Positions 11,821-25,954 of a stretch of 64,000 nt of DNA are shown here, in pieces; within the stretch, counting starts at the first letter, position 1; each line of letters starts with the position of its first letter. Below the pieces are notes generated by a model, which searched no databases, was not told where the DNA came from, and was given only the letters and a program-made list of their open reading frames with translations. Both the position numbers and the translations under genes were made by a program. Source of the DNA: Hybos culiciformis (lineage: Eukaryota > Arthropoda > Insecta > Diptera > Hybotidae); assembly GCA_964007475.1 (NCBI GenBank), contig OZ023273.1, forward strand, positions 148,091,308-148,155,307, written 5' to 3'.

Positions 11821-13412
11821 AATTTGAATATTTTGTTGTTATCGTCCGTCCTGGTTCCGAATTTTGAAAAGCCAATTTTTTTTATTAGTTTTAAAAGACG
11901 GTTTCCGCTTTTCTTGTAGGTACCTAATTCTTTGTTATTTTTAGGTACCTATTGGAAAACATTTTAATTTTGTCCTTTTCGATAGCAGTTAGGTAAATAT
12001 GAAGTAATTTTTAATAATTAACTTTTTTTTTAGATTTGTCAGTTTTATTAAAACTGTTTCATTGCGAAAACTTACTTGAAAAAGAAATTAGTTGATTGTA
12101 TTATTTTATAAATTTCAAAAAATATTTTAATGTCTGTTGGGAACCTAGGTACCTACCTAATTCTTGTTAACTATTAAGACTTTTTTTTAGCATCATTTTA
12201 ATTTAAGTAAGAACTCGCCTCTTTCTGCCTACACCTTAATGTCTAACCTTTCTTATTTTTAAATGGACAAATAATCGAAATGAGTCGATAACAATAATGA
12301 TGAAATGTTAAGGTATCTACCTAACCTACCTTGCTTGTCGAAAACTTTAAATTTAAATCGATAGGAATCTGAAAACATCAAATTAGTTGAACAAAATTGA
12401 AATACCAGCTTAGGTAGCATCTTGAATTACCTACACATTTAAGCTAAAATAAAAATTAGTTAGTTTTGATCCTGTTTAACTAAATTGAACTTAAGGTGGT
12501 TTAGTTGGATCTTTGGGTTTGGTCGAATTGTAAAAATTGAATAAAAAAAAAACAAGGAAATCTGGTTTTGTTTACATTTAGCTCCTAATTAGAATGGAAT
12601 TAAAAAAAATATAGGCAAAAATTGAACAATACTAATAAAGGTAGGCACCTACTGAAGGTTTTAAAAAAAAATAATAAATTAGTTAAAAAATAAAATTAAT
12701 TTAATTTAACATTTAATTAAAAAAAAAGGTTAAAAAAATTTTTTTTTAATTTTTCCTTTTTGTTTTTTTTTTTTTTAATTAAACTTTCACTTTTTTATTT
12801 GACTGACTTCACTTCACTTTATTTTTGTAAGTAATTTATTTATTAAATTTTTATTTTTTAAATTAGAAAATAATTTAATTTTTTTTTTATTCAAAATTAA
12901 GAATTTAAATTTTTTTTTTATTAAAAATATTTAATAAAAACTTATTGTGCAAATAAAATTTAATAACTTTTCTAGTTCTGAATTTCTACACACCAGTTTG
13001 ACAATCATCAAATAAAACATCAAACTGACTGAAATTAAAAATATTTTTTTGTATAATTTTGTGACTGACAAATAAATTTCTGAAAAAGAATGGCAATGGT
13101 AGTCGCTTGCTATTCAAGCTGCTATCATTGATGAATGTGCGCGATGAATGAGCTGCGAGTGTATTACAAAAAAATAATCGACTAAATATTAAGCTAACAA
13201 AAGAATCTAACAACCAGAAGTTCAATTTTAAGAAGAAAAAATTCTTATTCGCTTTTGGTCTATTTTGGGATTATTTTGTTTTATTTAATTTTTTAGTATA
13301 TATAATAAATAATAAAAATATAATCATAATAATAATAATAAAAAATTAAATGTTTAATATAATTACCTATAAATAAAAATGATTCCAATAATTCCTTTTT
13401 TGTTAATATTAA
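11821..13412. other. region upstream of the sulfotransferase exon, no gene seen
   Basis: AT-rich sequence with long A and T runs around 12540-12960. It should contain the sulfotransferase 5' UTR or promoter, but no clear core-promoter signal was recognised. Confidence 0.4.
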
Positions 13413-13954
13413 GAGCCCTCAATGTGAAAAATTGCAAAAAATTGGTCTTAGTTTGGCTTTGATTGTAGGGTTACTACAATCTAGACTGAAGTGATTTTTT
13501 GATATGTTAGAGAGTATATAACTGGCTCCAGGGTAGTTGAGGCGGATTTTTTATATTTTGAGTTTTTTGGCCCAAATGAGCCTTTAAAAAACTTAAACAT
13601 ATTTGCTTGGATTCGGAAGTAAAGGAAAAAGATAATAAAAAATCTCAAACGCAGAAATAAAGCTAAAATACCACTCTCCAGGGCTGGTGACGTGAAATTT
13701 TGAATTTCTTTAATTTCCTAAACAGTTTTTAATTAATTTCATTTATTTCTAAGAATTTTTTTATTTTTTTGATAAATTACAGTTTCTGCACAGAAATAAA
13801 ATTCAAATATAGTTTTGTGATTTTCTGGTAGAGGTGTTTTTCGTACAATTTTTGTCGCATTTTTCACGGCCGTTTATTTTCTGTAAAATAAAACAAAAAA
13901 AAAAAGAAAAAATAGAAAACAGAAATAGCAAACAGAATTTCACATGGAGGGCTC
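13413..13954. mobile_element. MITE with TTAA flanks
   Basis: Inverted ends GAGCCCTCAATGTGAAA (left) and the complement of TTTCACATGGAGGGCTC (right) match at 16 of 17 positions. Both are directly flanked by TTAA (13409-13412 and 13955-13958). A TTAA duplication is characteristic of piggyBac and Kolobok elements. The interior has no transposase frame, so this is a non-autonomous copy. It is 542 bp long. Confidence 0.65.
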
Positions 13955-15667
13955 TTAATATAAGTAAAAAACAAAAATATACACACACTTTCTTCAACTT
14001 GAATGAACAGTTGACTATCGCAGATATAATAAAATTTTTATAGAATTCAAATTATTTAAAAGAAAAACTTATAATTTTTAAGAAAAACTTATATTTTAAT
14101 AAATTTACAAAAAAAAAACCTTTTTTTCAATTTTCAAATATTAGGCAAAACAATTTCATATTGTATTTCCATCGATTTCCATCCATTGGGACACATTCGG
14201 AATAAATGCAAAATGATTTCATTATATTGCATTGCCATTCAATTCCGAGTTTCGTTTAAAATTTCAAGTATCTAGCTCACCGGGAAGTTAGTTTATTTAG
14301 TATAGTATAATTTCAAGTAGCTCACCGGGAAGTTAGTTTAAAATCGATTACAAAATTTCAGACAGATAAGAATTTGAGTTAACAAAAAGGTATTAAATAA
14401 GTACATATTAATAAATCCTAAATTCTGAACATTTTTTCCCTCCAATCAAGTTACTATGTTTTTGCATAACTATTTTTTCGTAGTTGTTTAAATCCAACTA
14501 AACCACCAGCTAATTAAAATAAAACATCAATTTTTCTGTTTTTATATATATAATTTTTCAGTTTTATTTAAAAAAAAAAAAATTTTAAGTAAATGCCATT
14601 TTATCCTTTAAAAAAATTATTTGTTGTGTATTGATAAAAAAATTTTTTTTTACAATATCTGTAGAAAAGAACTATTGGCAGTAATATTCTGGTTTCAAAA
14701 TTATGATTTTTCAAAAATTATTTTAAAAATTTTTAGTTTTTCATAGAAAAATTTTTCTATATTAAATAAATCAAACATTTTATCTTGTTTTAATTTATTT
14801 TTATTGTTATTCTTTTTGTAATTTTTCTTAAATGTGGCAAAAAAAAAATTTTTTTATAATAAAAAACTTTTTTTTTTTTATAATTATTTATGAATCTTAC
14901 ATTTCATTTTTTTTTTTTTTCATTTACACAAAAAGAACAATTTTTTTTTCCTTTTAATATGTAATTTTTTTTTTTTTTATATTTAATTAAAAATAGAGAA
15001 ATGATTTTATATTTTATTTCGTATAATGTACGTGTATTTTTGTTTTTTAATTAATAGTTTTATTTCTTAAAACAAAAAAAATTACAAAACTAAAGGAAAT
15101 TCACAGGACTTTCTGTTTTATTTTTTGTCAAATTAATTTTAATTTTTATTTATATTAAGATTAGGTTATTTTATAAAAAGAATTATTAAGGAAGAATTTT
15201 TATAAAAAAAAAGAACCACATAAATATAAAATACGTACAAAAAAATCAATGAAGATCAATTTATATCATGAAAAAAAATAATAAAATAAAAAAATTGTAC
15301 TTTCTGTCTTCCTTGATAATTTTTTTTTTTTTCGTCCTTTCTGGAATATTTGTCCAAATGTAAAGTCGATTAAAAAAAAAAATAAGAATTTTTTTTAGTT
15401 GCTATTACATAATATTTTTAAATTAGTCTTTAAATACAATAAAAAAAAAAAAAAAACAAAAAATAAAAAGGACGTTAAATTAAATTTTATTCTTAAAATT
15501 TTATTACATTACAAATTTTTTTTCTTTTTTTATCTTGAATATAAACTATTCGCGTAATACTTTAAAAAAAAAAAAAAAAAACGTAAATTAAAATTAAGGG
15601 ATCTATATGAATGATGGATTTTTCGATTATTTTTTAGTTTTTTTTTTTTATTTTTTAATTTTAAAAT
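13955..15667. other. AT-rich intergenic or 3' UTR sequence
   Basis: Mostly A and T homopolymers. On the minus strand an AATAAA (plus-strand TTTATT near 15486) lies about 180 bases past the stop of the acidic-protein gene and may be its polyadenylation signal. Nothing else was recognised apart from the small duplication at 14262-14340. Confidence 0.4.
14262..14340 (+). repeat. short direct duplication (2 copies)
   Basis: Two copies of a roughly 30-bp word containing AGCTCACCGGGAAGTTAG occur 49 bases apart (14262-14294 and 14311-14340). One copy has three extra bases. It is GC-richer than its surroundings. Confidence 0.6.
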
Positions 15668-18600
15668 TTATGCCGCTATTTCTGATTCAGCACCGCCGTT
15701 TACTTCTTTTTCAGCCACAGGTTCGTCTAATTTAGCTTTCTTTTCTGGTGCAACTTCTCCTTCTGATACTTCTGCTGGTTCTTTGGCTTCAGCTGATACA
15801 TCAGCTTTTCGCTTTACAGCTTCAGGAGCATCTTCAAATATAAAAAAAAAAAGAATGATTTATTAAAAATATAATTTTCATTAAGTTGAATTTAATTTTC
15901 CTCGGAAAGACAAAGGCAAGCTTATAATGAATTTTTTTTTAAATTACACCGTATAAAATATTCAATATTCATAAATACTCTGATATAAAACTAGCTTTGA
16001 ACTTGAAAATTAAAAAAAAAGGATTGTGTGTGCATTAAAGAAATTTGAAGTAGAAAAAAGAAGCATAACCAATTCTATTTAAATTTTTACTTTCAACTTG
16101 TGTGAGATCATGTCATAGTTAAAAGAAAGTGCTGCAAGATATCAAGAAACTTACAATTTAAAAAAAAAATATACAAAAATAATAACTCTTATCACTTAAA
16201 ATATGCAAAAATTTTAAATTTTCAAATCTTATAGACCGACGACGACAAATATTCGAATTCGATGATATTTTTTAAAACAATATTTTAATTTCAATCAATA
16301 GACGTATTTTATTTACCTGTTGAGTCACCATTTGTTGCCTCTGTGGCAACAGGATCTACTTTTTCACCATTTTGCTGTTCTTCTTTTTTTTCATCTACTG
16401 CTACTGGATCTACTTGAGCAGCTTCTTCAGCAGTTTTTTCTGGTTCCTCCATTTCAACTAAATTTTCTTCTGGAACTGCCTTTTCTTCAGCGACTTTCTC
16501 TTCACCAGTTGCTACTTCAGCAGATTTTTTTTCTTCGACTGCTTTTTCAGCTTCAACTGGTTTATCTTCTTTTTTTTCATCTACTTTTTCTTCTGAAGTT
16601 TCAGCAGCTTTAGCAGGTTTTTCAGCAGGAACATCACCATTTTTTTCTTCTTCAGCTGCGACGGCAGGCGCTGGGGCTGCTTTTTCTTCAGGCTTTGCTT
16701 CGCTACCATTTTCAGCCACTTGTGCGGCAGAATCAACTTCGGCAGCATCTTTTTTTAATTGCTCAGCAGTAGGTTGTTCATCAACAACTGGAGTTTCACT
16801 AAAAAAAAAAAAAAAACAAAAAAAATTAATATCACTATCAAATTAAAATTAAATAAGAAATAAAAGGCGGGATTTTGTGACTTGGTCAAGACATTGTCAA
16901 AAATTAATAAATTTTCCACCGAAATAGATTGCATATTATAGTAAGTAAGTACTATATTGTCTATTACTATTAATAAATTTTATTTTCGTGAGTCTATCTA
17001 AATAATATACATATATTGTTTTTATTATTAAAATAAAATTCTAATAATGAAATGGAAAAAAAAAAAATGTACACATGCCGGTTAACTTCGACCGCTGATA
17101 AACTTTTTATATACAAAAAAAAAAAAAAAAGTTAATAGTTTTTGTATATACCGACTTACTTATACCTACATACACAAAAACATAACATTATATACCTACT
17201 ATTTATAAAACACTGTATATTATATACTCAAATAAAAACCAGTATGCGTACAAATTTTTATATTAAAAAAAAAAACCTCTTTCAATTCAAATGTGTTTGC
17301 TTTCGAAATTTCGCAATTTTTTTTTGTATTCAAACAAAAAAAAAAATTATAAATGTTGGTTGGGGTTTTTGAACATAAAAAAAAAAAACATAATAATAAT
17401 AAATTAAGGTATACATATATAGGGGGGGGGGGGGAGTTCATTATACAAAACAGATATATTAACAAAAAAAATAAAAAATTCAAAGATATATTTTATTTTT
17501 TTTATATCTGAACCAGAAAAATGTAAGAAATTAAAAGCATAAAGTTTTACGGTACAGAAAGTTATACCGAAGAAGAGTAATATACCTACTATAGAGAATT
17601 TTTTAGTGGATGAAAATAAAAAAATTATATTTTCTGTTTGGAAGAAAGATATTATTTTTTTTTTATTCAGTTTTAAAATAAAAAAAATAAATAAAAATTA
17701 AATAAAAACGAAGGAGAAGAAAATTTCATAGAATTTTTTTCTTCTTATATCAAATACATATTTCTTCTTTCTTTTTAATTTTTTTTTTTTTTATATATAA
17801 AATGAACGTATAGTCAGTTAAGGTCAATGAATCTTTTTTGGGTTTTAATAATTTATCCTTGAAAAAATTTGTAAAAAAAAAAAAAAATTGTATATTTTTT
17901 TTTTTTTTGGAAAAAGCTTTTGATGCACAACCAAATAATATTATAAAAAAAAAAAAAGTTGTTGATCTTTTTCAAACGTCATAATTATTGCCATATATGT
18001 ATAAATATGTTGATATAGTTTTTGATAAGACATTATTTTGTGAAAAATTAATATAAATTAGATATAATTTTATTACAGTTGTATATGGCATTATTATTAT
18101 AAATAGGAAGTACATACATATATATATATTATATATACCATTTCATTATATATTTATAGTGATATTTTTTGAACAACTTTGTTCCTCAAATAACATTTAT
18201 ATAGATCGAAAAAATGTTAAATTTTGTAATTTATTTTTGAATAACTCGGCATGTAAAAACTTTTTTGCAGATGCTTGGATATTTTATTTATATGACATTA
18301 CACGTAACCTAGTGAAAATTCTGCGTTTTATAACCCAGATTAACCCAGTGTATCGTTTATCGTATACGTTACACCGGAAATAACACTCCATCTAATTCAA
18401 ATTTCGCGCTTTTATTTACACCCAAATCCATAAATTCGCGTAGCAGAATTTTTCTGTTAATTTTGTGTGAATATCAGGTACCCAAAAAAAAGACGGTATG
18501 TTCACATTATCGCTTCATAAGTAGCTATTTGGGTTAAAAAGTTCTCAATATTGAAAAAAAATATATATAATTTGCTAAATTCAATTTACTACTTTTGTCA

Positions 18601-21600
18601 TCCAAATACATAATTACGAATTCTTTTAAAAACATCGTAATGATGTAATATTAAGATTTTTTGTTTTTATTTTATTACTAGTCGGTATAATTTTAAATTT
18701 AAATAATTTTTTTTTTTTATGTTTTTGTCGTAAAGAAAAAAAAGTTTTTTTTTTTATTGATATTTCGACATTTTGTCTGGTTGTTTTAGAAACAACAATT
18801 TCATGGAATTAAGATACTAAAAAGATAGTCCATAAATTATATTTCGAGATAATGTTAAATTTTTTTTTTATATGAATAATATGACTACCTCGATGACTAC
18901 TTACATTCAATTTCTGAACCTAACAATAAAAAAATATATAAAAGCTTTGACTTCATTAGAAAGAGTAAAATTAAAGATTAGTCAGGAGATTATTACGTAT
19001 TTTTTAAAAATCAACGTAAATTTTATTCTTATTTCCTTTTTATTCGAGGGCACAAATATAATTTCATAATATTTGAAATTCATCAAAATAAAATTCCAGA
19101 ATATGTTTTGAATCGATTTTTATGGTCAAATATAGTTGTAATTGACACTTAATTTATAACTCCCCAAACATATATATCGTTTATTCAGAGAAAAAAGCAC
19201 AATATATTAATTTAAATTAAAAATTATTCTTGTACATAATCTCAATTTTAGTTCAACGCTTTTATATAAAAATAAACTATATAAAAAAAAATTTCCTCCT
19301 TCAAATAAATCAAAAATATTAATGAAATATATATAAACTTTTGTGTATAACACCTACATAAATGCACATATACTTGGAGTATGTCATCCAGAAATAATTT
19401 GACACCAATTTAAAAGAAACAAAAAAAAAAAAAGACTTAATAGAACATCCACCAGAAGCCAAAAGATATATATTTTTTTGCACACATTAATCTCGCATTG
19501 ACAACTTCATGTAAGCTCAAACAATCAAAATGGTAGTTGTAATTAAATTTTACAAAATTCTCCAATTGAAAATAAAAACATCAAATAATAGTTAAATGAC
19601 CAACAATTTCCTACATTTCTAACTTACGTATAATATTTACAACAACATTAAGTATATTTTAATATTTCCGTAAAAACTTTATGCTTTACAAAAAAAAAAA
19701 AAAATCTATAAACATACCTTTAATATAAAACTAAACCAAAAACTAAGGTACATTAAGAAAAACGTAAAAAAAAAATAGTTATAAATTTTTTTAATAATGA
19801 ATTTTTAAGTGGGAATACTGTTTTTAACCAAAAAGAAATACATACATTTTTTTTTTCTTTCAATTCTTTTTAGGTTGGATAAGTTTTTCAAATAAAACGA
19901 TTATAACACCGTGACATACAGTCAAAACGCACAACAAAAAATTTATTAAAAAAAAAAACAAAAAAAAAAAATGAAAAGTACAGACTTTTAAAGAAAATTG
20001 TAACTTAAATGTACATACTCTATTTTTCCTATTTTTAGAAATATTGTGTAAAAGAAAATATAAAAAAATAAAAGAATGAATTAAAAAAAAAAAAAAATCT
20101 GTAAAAAGGTTATTTCAGGTTAAAAAATAAATAAGAAATAATTTAATCACTATTTTATAATAATAATTAATAAATTATTTTATTACGATCTTATAAATTT
20201 TATTTTTAAGTTTTCAAATCAAAAACGATTAAATTATGCGTTGGTGGATGCAATTTTTTTTTATACATAATACATTTTTATAAATGAATTATTCAAATCA
20301 TCAGAATTTATTTTTTTAATAGCTTTTATTCAGGATGAAGTCGTAGTCTCGATTACCCCAGTGACACAAAAATTATTTTTCAACTTAGGAATATGAATGA
20401 AAATATATATGTACATTTTTAATTGTACCTTCATATCTTTCTCTGGTGAGGTCGCAGCTTGAATATGCGTCTGTAATTTGAATGCCACATTATCAGATCT
20501 ATATTAAACGAATTGAACTCTGTCCAGAGAAATTTTTTGAAATATGCATTAAAATCTTTGTTCTAGTAGTTCTTATGAGGATAAGTGTAAACTAATTCAT
20601 TTAGATTCACTTGAATGCAGAAGATTTACTGCTAGTTGTTTATTTGTATTTGACTTATTGACGAACAAGATTGATTGTCCTGATTTGTTGGTTTTAATAG
20701 TTTTCGGAATCAAAGCTTTTTAATTACATACTCCATTTCATCGCACAGTTTATGGTTTCTTTGAGCCTTTATCTAATGCAATAAGAAATTTTAATTTGTG
20801 CTATGAGATCATAGATTTCAATCTCTCTGGAAGACTTATAATTAGAAATAGAGTAAATTATTTTATTAGTAATAATTTTTAATTATTTACTAAATATATT
20901 ATTGTTGGAATCTTTTATTTAGTTTTAATTCTTGTTTAATAAAATTTTGTAATATATTAATGTTAATGTAATCTGTAAAGGTTTTATTCCTGGTAGATGA
21001 TAAATAAATAAATAAATAAATAAATACTTAAATATCGACTTTTCAGGCCGATATTTTTTTTTTTTTAACTATATTATTTGTTCACGATATTTCTTGATAT
21101 CAATACTTTTTGAGAAATATGTACATCCTATAAAAATTAAATTTTTATTTAGCGTCAAGTTATCGTATGTAGGTTAATAGGAGGTATAATACTGTACAAG
21201 TCATGAGTAAAAATGTATAGTATAAAATAAAAGAAATTATGTCAGCCCCTTTGCAAATTAGAGAAAATCTTTATATTGAAGAAATATAAAATATGTATAG
21301 TTTGAAACCATTAAAACAGTAATCGAAAGATAAAATTCGTATAATAATTGAGGAAAGAAATTACTCTAAGTTTCTTGTCTCTGACGTCGTAATGTACGAA
21401 GATATTTTTTTTACTAAACTCAATATTCATGAATTAAATACACTAGGTATAACTCGAAGAATAAAGAAATATTTAAGTTTCATTTTACCTTTACAAAATA
21501 TCAAAAAACTGAAAAATAAATTATTAATCGCGAATATTAAATTTTTATTTTTATTTCAAATAATTTAAACTATTTATCAAAGACTGGAATTATTTTTTTT

Positions 21601-24600
21601 GCTTTTTGTTAGTTATTTGAAAATATTTTTTAAATAAACCGACTCTGTATATATTTACCCTAATTACGCAAATAAGACGGAATAAAAAAAAATACATGCA
21701 CATTATAGATATATACCAAAAAAAATAAATAATGAAATCAAACAAAAATTGTATTCTCAAAGATTGTAAATATTATGGATATAGGTGCTCTATCTACATA
21801 CAACATACATAAATTTTTGAAGGAAAAAATAAATAAATAATAACAACAAAAAAAAAGCTTTTTATATATAATGTTAACGATTTTCACTTCTAATAAAATT
21901 AAAAAAAAAAAAAAAAAAAAACGAAGAAAAAAGTTTGCGAAAATTAGTTTATTCCTCACTAAAAGAATTCATAAAAATGTATAAAAATATCCCCGCTCTT
22001 ACATTTTAATTTCTTTTTTTTTCTGGAATACAGAATACTATGCACAGAATTCTGCGCAGAAAATCCATATCTGATACGATAGGTATATTTTTTTGATTCT
22101 GTGTTAAAAATGAAAACAGATCAAATTTTTCTTCTAATACAAACTACAGATACAACGACGAACGAAATATTGCATTTTTGCTTTGAAATAATTTTTGTGC
22201 TTAAAAAGGAGCACCGTTTTCATCAAGTTTTTTTTAAGATTATTCCAAAGTACCTTCTTTTTACTTCTTTTTGAACAAATTTAATAAAAACAAATGGGAA
22301 TGAATGAATTTCGAAAATATATAAACGTCGAAAAACGAAAACTTACCTCAAAATGACTCGAAAAGCCAGTAAAGGTTTGAAAGTGTGTGTGGGTTGGAAT
22401 TGTTTAGTAAAACATATTTTATGATTTAAGATTTTTTTTCATATGAAATATTGGTACGATATTTTTCATTCCAAAATTCAAAGTTCATAATTCCTTTTTC
22501 AAAAAACAGATTTTTTCATTCGAGATAGAGCTTCAAACCCAAAAAAAAAAAATGAAAAATGAAAATTTTTAGTGCATAGGTAATTATATATTTTGGAGTT
22601 AGGAAACTATGTAAAATTGTTTTTCTGTAAGTATGCAGAAAATTAAAAAAAAAATAAATTGTTGAGAATTTCCCCCAAAATTTGCAAGATTTTTGATTGT
22701 AGTATAATACTTACACTACAGATATGTATATTATTAATTACTCACAAGTCACAACACTTTATCTTAAAAAACTATTTTTAAAATTAAGGTTTTTTATTTA
22801 TAAAATTTTTATCAGTTTTTTTTCTGGAATGTCAACAAACTTAACACATAACAGTTAATATAAAATTATTTTAATTTTTGACTTTTAAACTTGGTAGGTA
22901 CATACCTAAATATATAAATTTTTCGACAAAAAAACATATGAATAATTTTTATTTATTCAAAAAGCAGATGTTTTTAAAAAAAAAAAAACAAAAAAATGCT
23001 GTTATATATAAATTCAAATTTTATTTTCTAGATGTAAAGTAAGGTACGTAGATATACATAGTATCTATAATTGTATAATAAATGAAAAATTTATTTAAAT
23101 TATCGATAAATTCATAAGACTTGCAATATAACAACCTTGAAATATTATTTTTATTTTTAATATTTTCGATTTACGTCAATTTTTTTTAAGATCAAAAGAG
23201 AAAAAAAAAAACAAAAACATAGAAGTGTAATAATGGGAAAAAGTGTACCATTGCATTATTTTATAACTAATTTTCCCCAAAAATTCTTTTTATTCACTAA
23301 TTTTTATCAAAAACAGCGTAGGTAACTAGGTACAGATAATACTTTATTATTCTATACATATTTGATTTATAAATTGGTTTTGTTTGTAATTTTAGGCATC
23401 TTTTAAATAATTTTGGTATTGAATTGTCACAAGCACAAGGTAGTACATTCTTATGAATGTTCTTAAGCCCAAGAGGATTTGTTGGCTACAAGTATTGTAA
23501 ATTTGGAACTGATGATTAAGGAACCATTAAATGTGTCTTAGATTTGAATTTCGAAATGTATTGTTTTTTTCAATCTAATATTATATGAAATACAATTTTA
23601 AAACAATATAGTTAGGTATACATAATTATTACTTTAAAATTATTATTTTAAAATTTTATTAATAACATTTTTAGTTTCATTTCTTTTCATTTTATTTTTT
23701 GTTTCTTTCATTTCTTGGTCTATTTAAATCTTAAAAAAATGAATTATGTAGATAGGTACCTACTTTTCTTTTATTTAATCTAGGTAGGTACTAAAATGCC
23801 GTACCTACCTATTAAAATGTTAAAATTTTGTTTTTTTTTTAATTAAAAAATTTAATTTGCATTGATAGAAATAAACTTAATTTTTATCTTCATACCTTTT
23901 TAATTATTTTAATCTGATATTAGGAAAAAAAGATAGGTAGGTACCCAGATATCTTACGACTGTACCTAGCAATAAAAAAAAATCTGTTTCAGTTTTCATT
24001 GCAAAAAAAAAACAAAAAAAAAAAGGGGGGAAAATAAAAAAAAAAGGAAATTAATTTAGGTAGGTAGTTAGGGACTAGGAGAGCAAGGATTAGGTTCGTG
24101 AATGGTATAGGTTGGCTCGATGGGGAAATTTAGGCCCATCGGGTAAGGCAGTACAACGAGCCAATTGGCCTAGGTGCAAGGAAATCGTAGGATTTCCAAC
24201 CCGCTAAAACCTAACCTAACCTAGGTATCTATTATGGACAGAAAAGGCGAAATGATTACTGTATGAAGTAATAATCTATCTATCTATCTGCATTCTATGC
24301 CTGAATTCTGAGTTCCAACGAACATAAAAATACCTAAATTGTTAGTTTTTAATTAGGTGTTGATGGTTATATTTTAATCCTTATTATATTAACAAAAACA
24401 CATTTTCAGATAGATATACCTACCTAACATACACACGCGTTCACAAATCATGTGCAATTTTATTTTTTTTTCCTTTTTAAACTATGGAATGGAATATTAT
24501 TTCAAAGGAAAAAAAAAAGTTTGGTTATGTTTGAAGTAAAAAAAAAAACTACTTAACTACATAGGTACACCAGTACCTTACCTGCCTATTTAAATAGGTT

Positions 24601-25954
24601 AGTTAGAGCAAAATAAAAGAATACTGAATTACTCAAGAAATGATGGTCAACGTTGTAATTACAAAAAAGTTTCTTTAATTGAAATTAGAGATTTATAACA
24701 AGCGTTTGCTTCAATTTATAACGAATTTTTAAAACTCACACGTTTTCCATCAGTTTTCCTTTTCTAATATAGTATCTACCTACCTACTTTGTTCGCGTCT
24801 ATTTTTTTTTTCCGGAACTCACAAATTCTTTCAACTTATCGAGTATCTGTTTATATGAAGTGCTTTTAGATATGTGAACAAGGTATAAGGAAAGGTACCT
24901 ACCCATATCTTAGTAACTATAGCCTAAAGTAAAAATTTATCTGAAATTTAAATTGTGAGCCCAATATTAATCAAATTCAAGAAATAAAATAGAGATGATC
25001 ACAATTTATTTAAAAAAAAATTACTGAACCAGATTAAAAAGAAAAAACTAAATCTTAAAACTAAATTCATTTTTCAGCAAAAATTTTATTCACAGAATTT
25101 TCAGTTTCAGAAGATATTCAATTCAGATCAGATGAAGAAAAAAAAAAAAAAAAAAACTAATGGAATGAGAAAATAAAAAAAAAAAGTTGAATTAAAAAAA
25201 ACCACTTTGTTTTCTTGAAAAGCCAGAAATCTCTTCGGTCGGAATACAAAAAAAAAAAAACTAAACACAAACACAATCATAAATAAAAAAAATTTTCTTT
25301 TTTTTTTCAAATAGATATATTTTTATGTTGGATGGAAGACTTCAATTCAAAAAAAAAAAAAAAGATACACAATAAAATTAGCGGCTTTTTTTTTTTATAT
25401 ACATTTTTCTCCGCGTACTGAACAACACACATACATACACAAACAAACAAAAAATTTCATCTTTTTATTAAATTTCTTTAATTCAAATAAAAATGTGTAC
25501 AATCAGATATTCCCCATCTCTTTCTAACCCATAAAAAAAAATTATTCAGATCGGTACTCTCTTTTCCGCCAATAAAAGCGTCGTCGGTCGACAAAAAGGA
25601 TTCAATTTAAAAAAAAAAAAAATAACCGCTGCTGCTGCATTTTTTTAATTACTTTTTCTGAATTGCACAATTTCAAAATTTAAGAGAAATTTTTATTTTA
25701 ATTTAATTTCAAAGTTCATAAATGAAATTGTTATTTCCTTGATTTTGTTTAAAAAAATTGATGTACAACAAATGAAGGAAAAAAAAAAAAAAACGAAAAA
25801 AACGACGCCATTTTGCCGCCAAACAAAAAGAACAGAAAAATCTGTATGCCGGACACTTTTTTTTTTGTAACACCGCTAAGCACATACTTTTGAAATCCCT
25901 TTTCTTTTTTTTTTTGAATTTTACTCACCTATTTTCAACTGCAACATCAGCCAT
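15668..25954 (-). CDS. acidic Ala/Glu/Lys-rich protein, 3 coding exons, function unknown
   Basis: Coding exons (minus strand): 25929-25954, 16317-16798 and 15668-15831. They join in frame (26+482+164 nt) to give 223 residues. Exon 1 encodes MADVAVEN and ends before GTGAGT. Exon 2 follows a T-run and AG acceptor and ends before GTAAAT. Exon 3 runs to TAA. The protein is low complexity and rich in Glu, Ala, Lys, Pro and Val, with repeated PEEK/AEE/EEKV-like words and no globular domain. Near the C-terminus lie two basic clusters, KRKAD and EKKAKLDE, that resemble nuclear localisation signals. Composition suggests a disordered nuclear acidic protein such as a chromatin or histone-binding chaperone, but this is inference. 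AAAATG at the start is a normal insect initiation context. The 26-base first coding exon followed by a 9.1-kb intron is notable. Confidence 0.8.
21001..21025 (+). repeat. (AAAT)n microsatellite
   Basis: Six uninterrupted TAAA/AAAT units inside the long intron. Confidence 0.9.
24055..24228. repeat. GC-rich repeat fragment ending in CCTAACCTAACCTA
   Basis: A roughly 170-bp block of balanced base composition stands out from its AT-rich intron. It contains GGCCCATCGGGTAAGGC, then CGAGCCAATTGGCC, and ends in AACCTAACCTAACCTAGG. The AACCTA-repeat end resembles the tail of the Loa-like element at 9430-9552, so it may be the 3' end of another truncated non-LTR retrotransposon. The rest of the sequence does not match that element. 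No clear target duplication was found. Confidence 0.4.

Larger units (their letters stand above)
16799..25928 (-). other. 9.1-kb first coding intron of the acidic-protein gene
   Basis: It is bounded by GTGAGT (25923-25928) and a poly-T/AG acceptor at 16799-16800. The content is almost entirely A/T-rich, including a run of 13-14 G near 17422, many poly-A/T tracts and TACCTA-rich words. The only GC-rich island is at 24055-24228. No exon or RNA gene was recognised. Confidence 0.65.

Noticed and set aside
12986..13225. Minus-strand frame of 79 codons
   Set aside because: No domain, no splice or start support and composition like the AT-rich background.
14262..14340. CRISPR-like direct repeats
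   Set aside because: Only two copies with one short spacer in a eukaryotic sequence; a simple local duplication.
16320..16613. Plus-strand Leu/Phe-rich open frame
   Set aside because: Antisense shadow of the acidic Glu/Lys/Ala codons of the minus-strand gene.
21738..21959. Phe-rich minus-strand frame (and similar ones at 25128-25310 and 17220-17483)
   Set aside because: Products of poly-A/T tracts translating to Phe or Lys runs.
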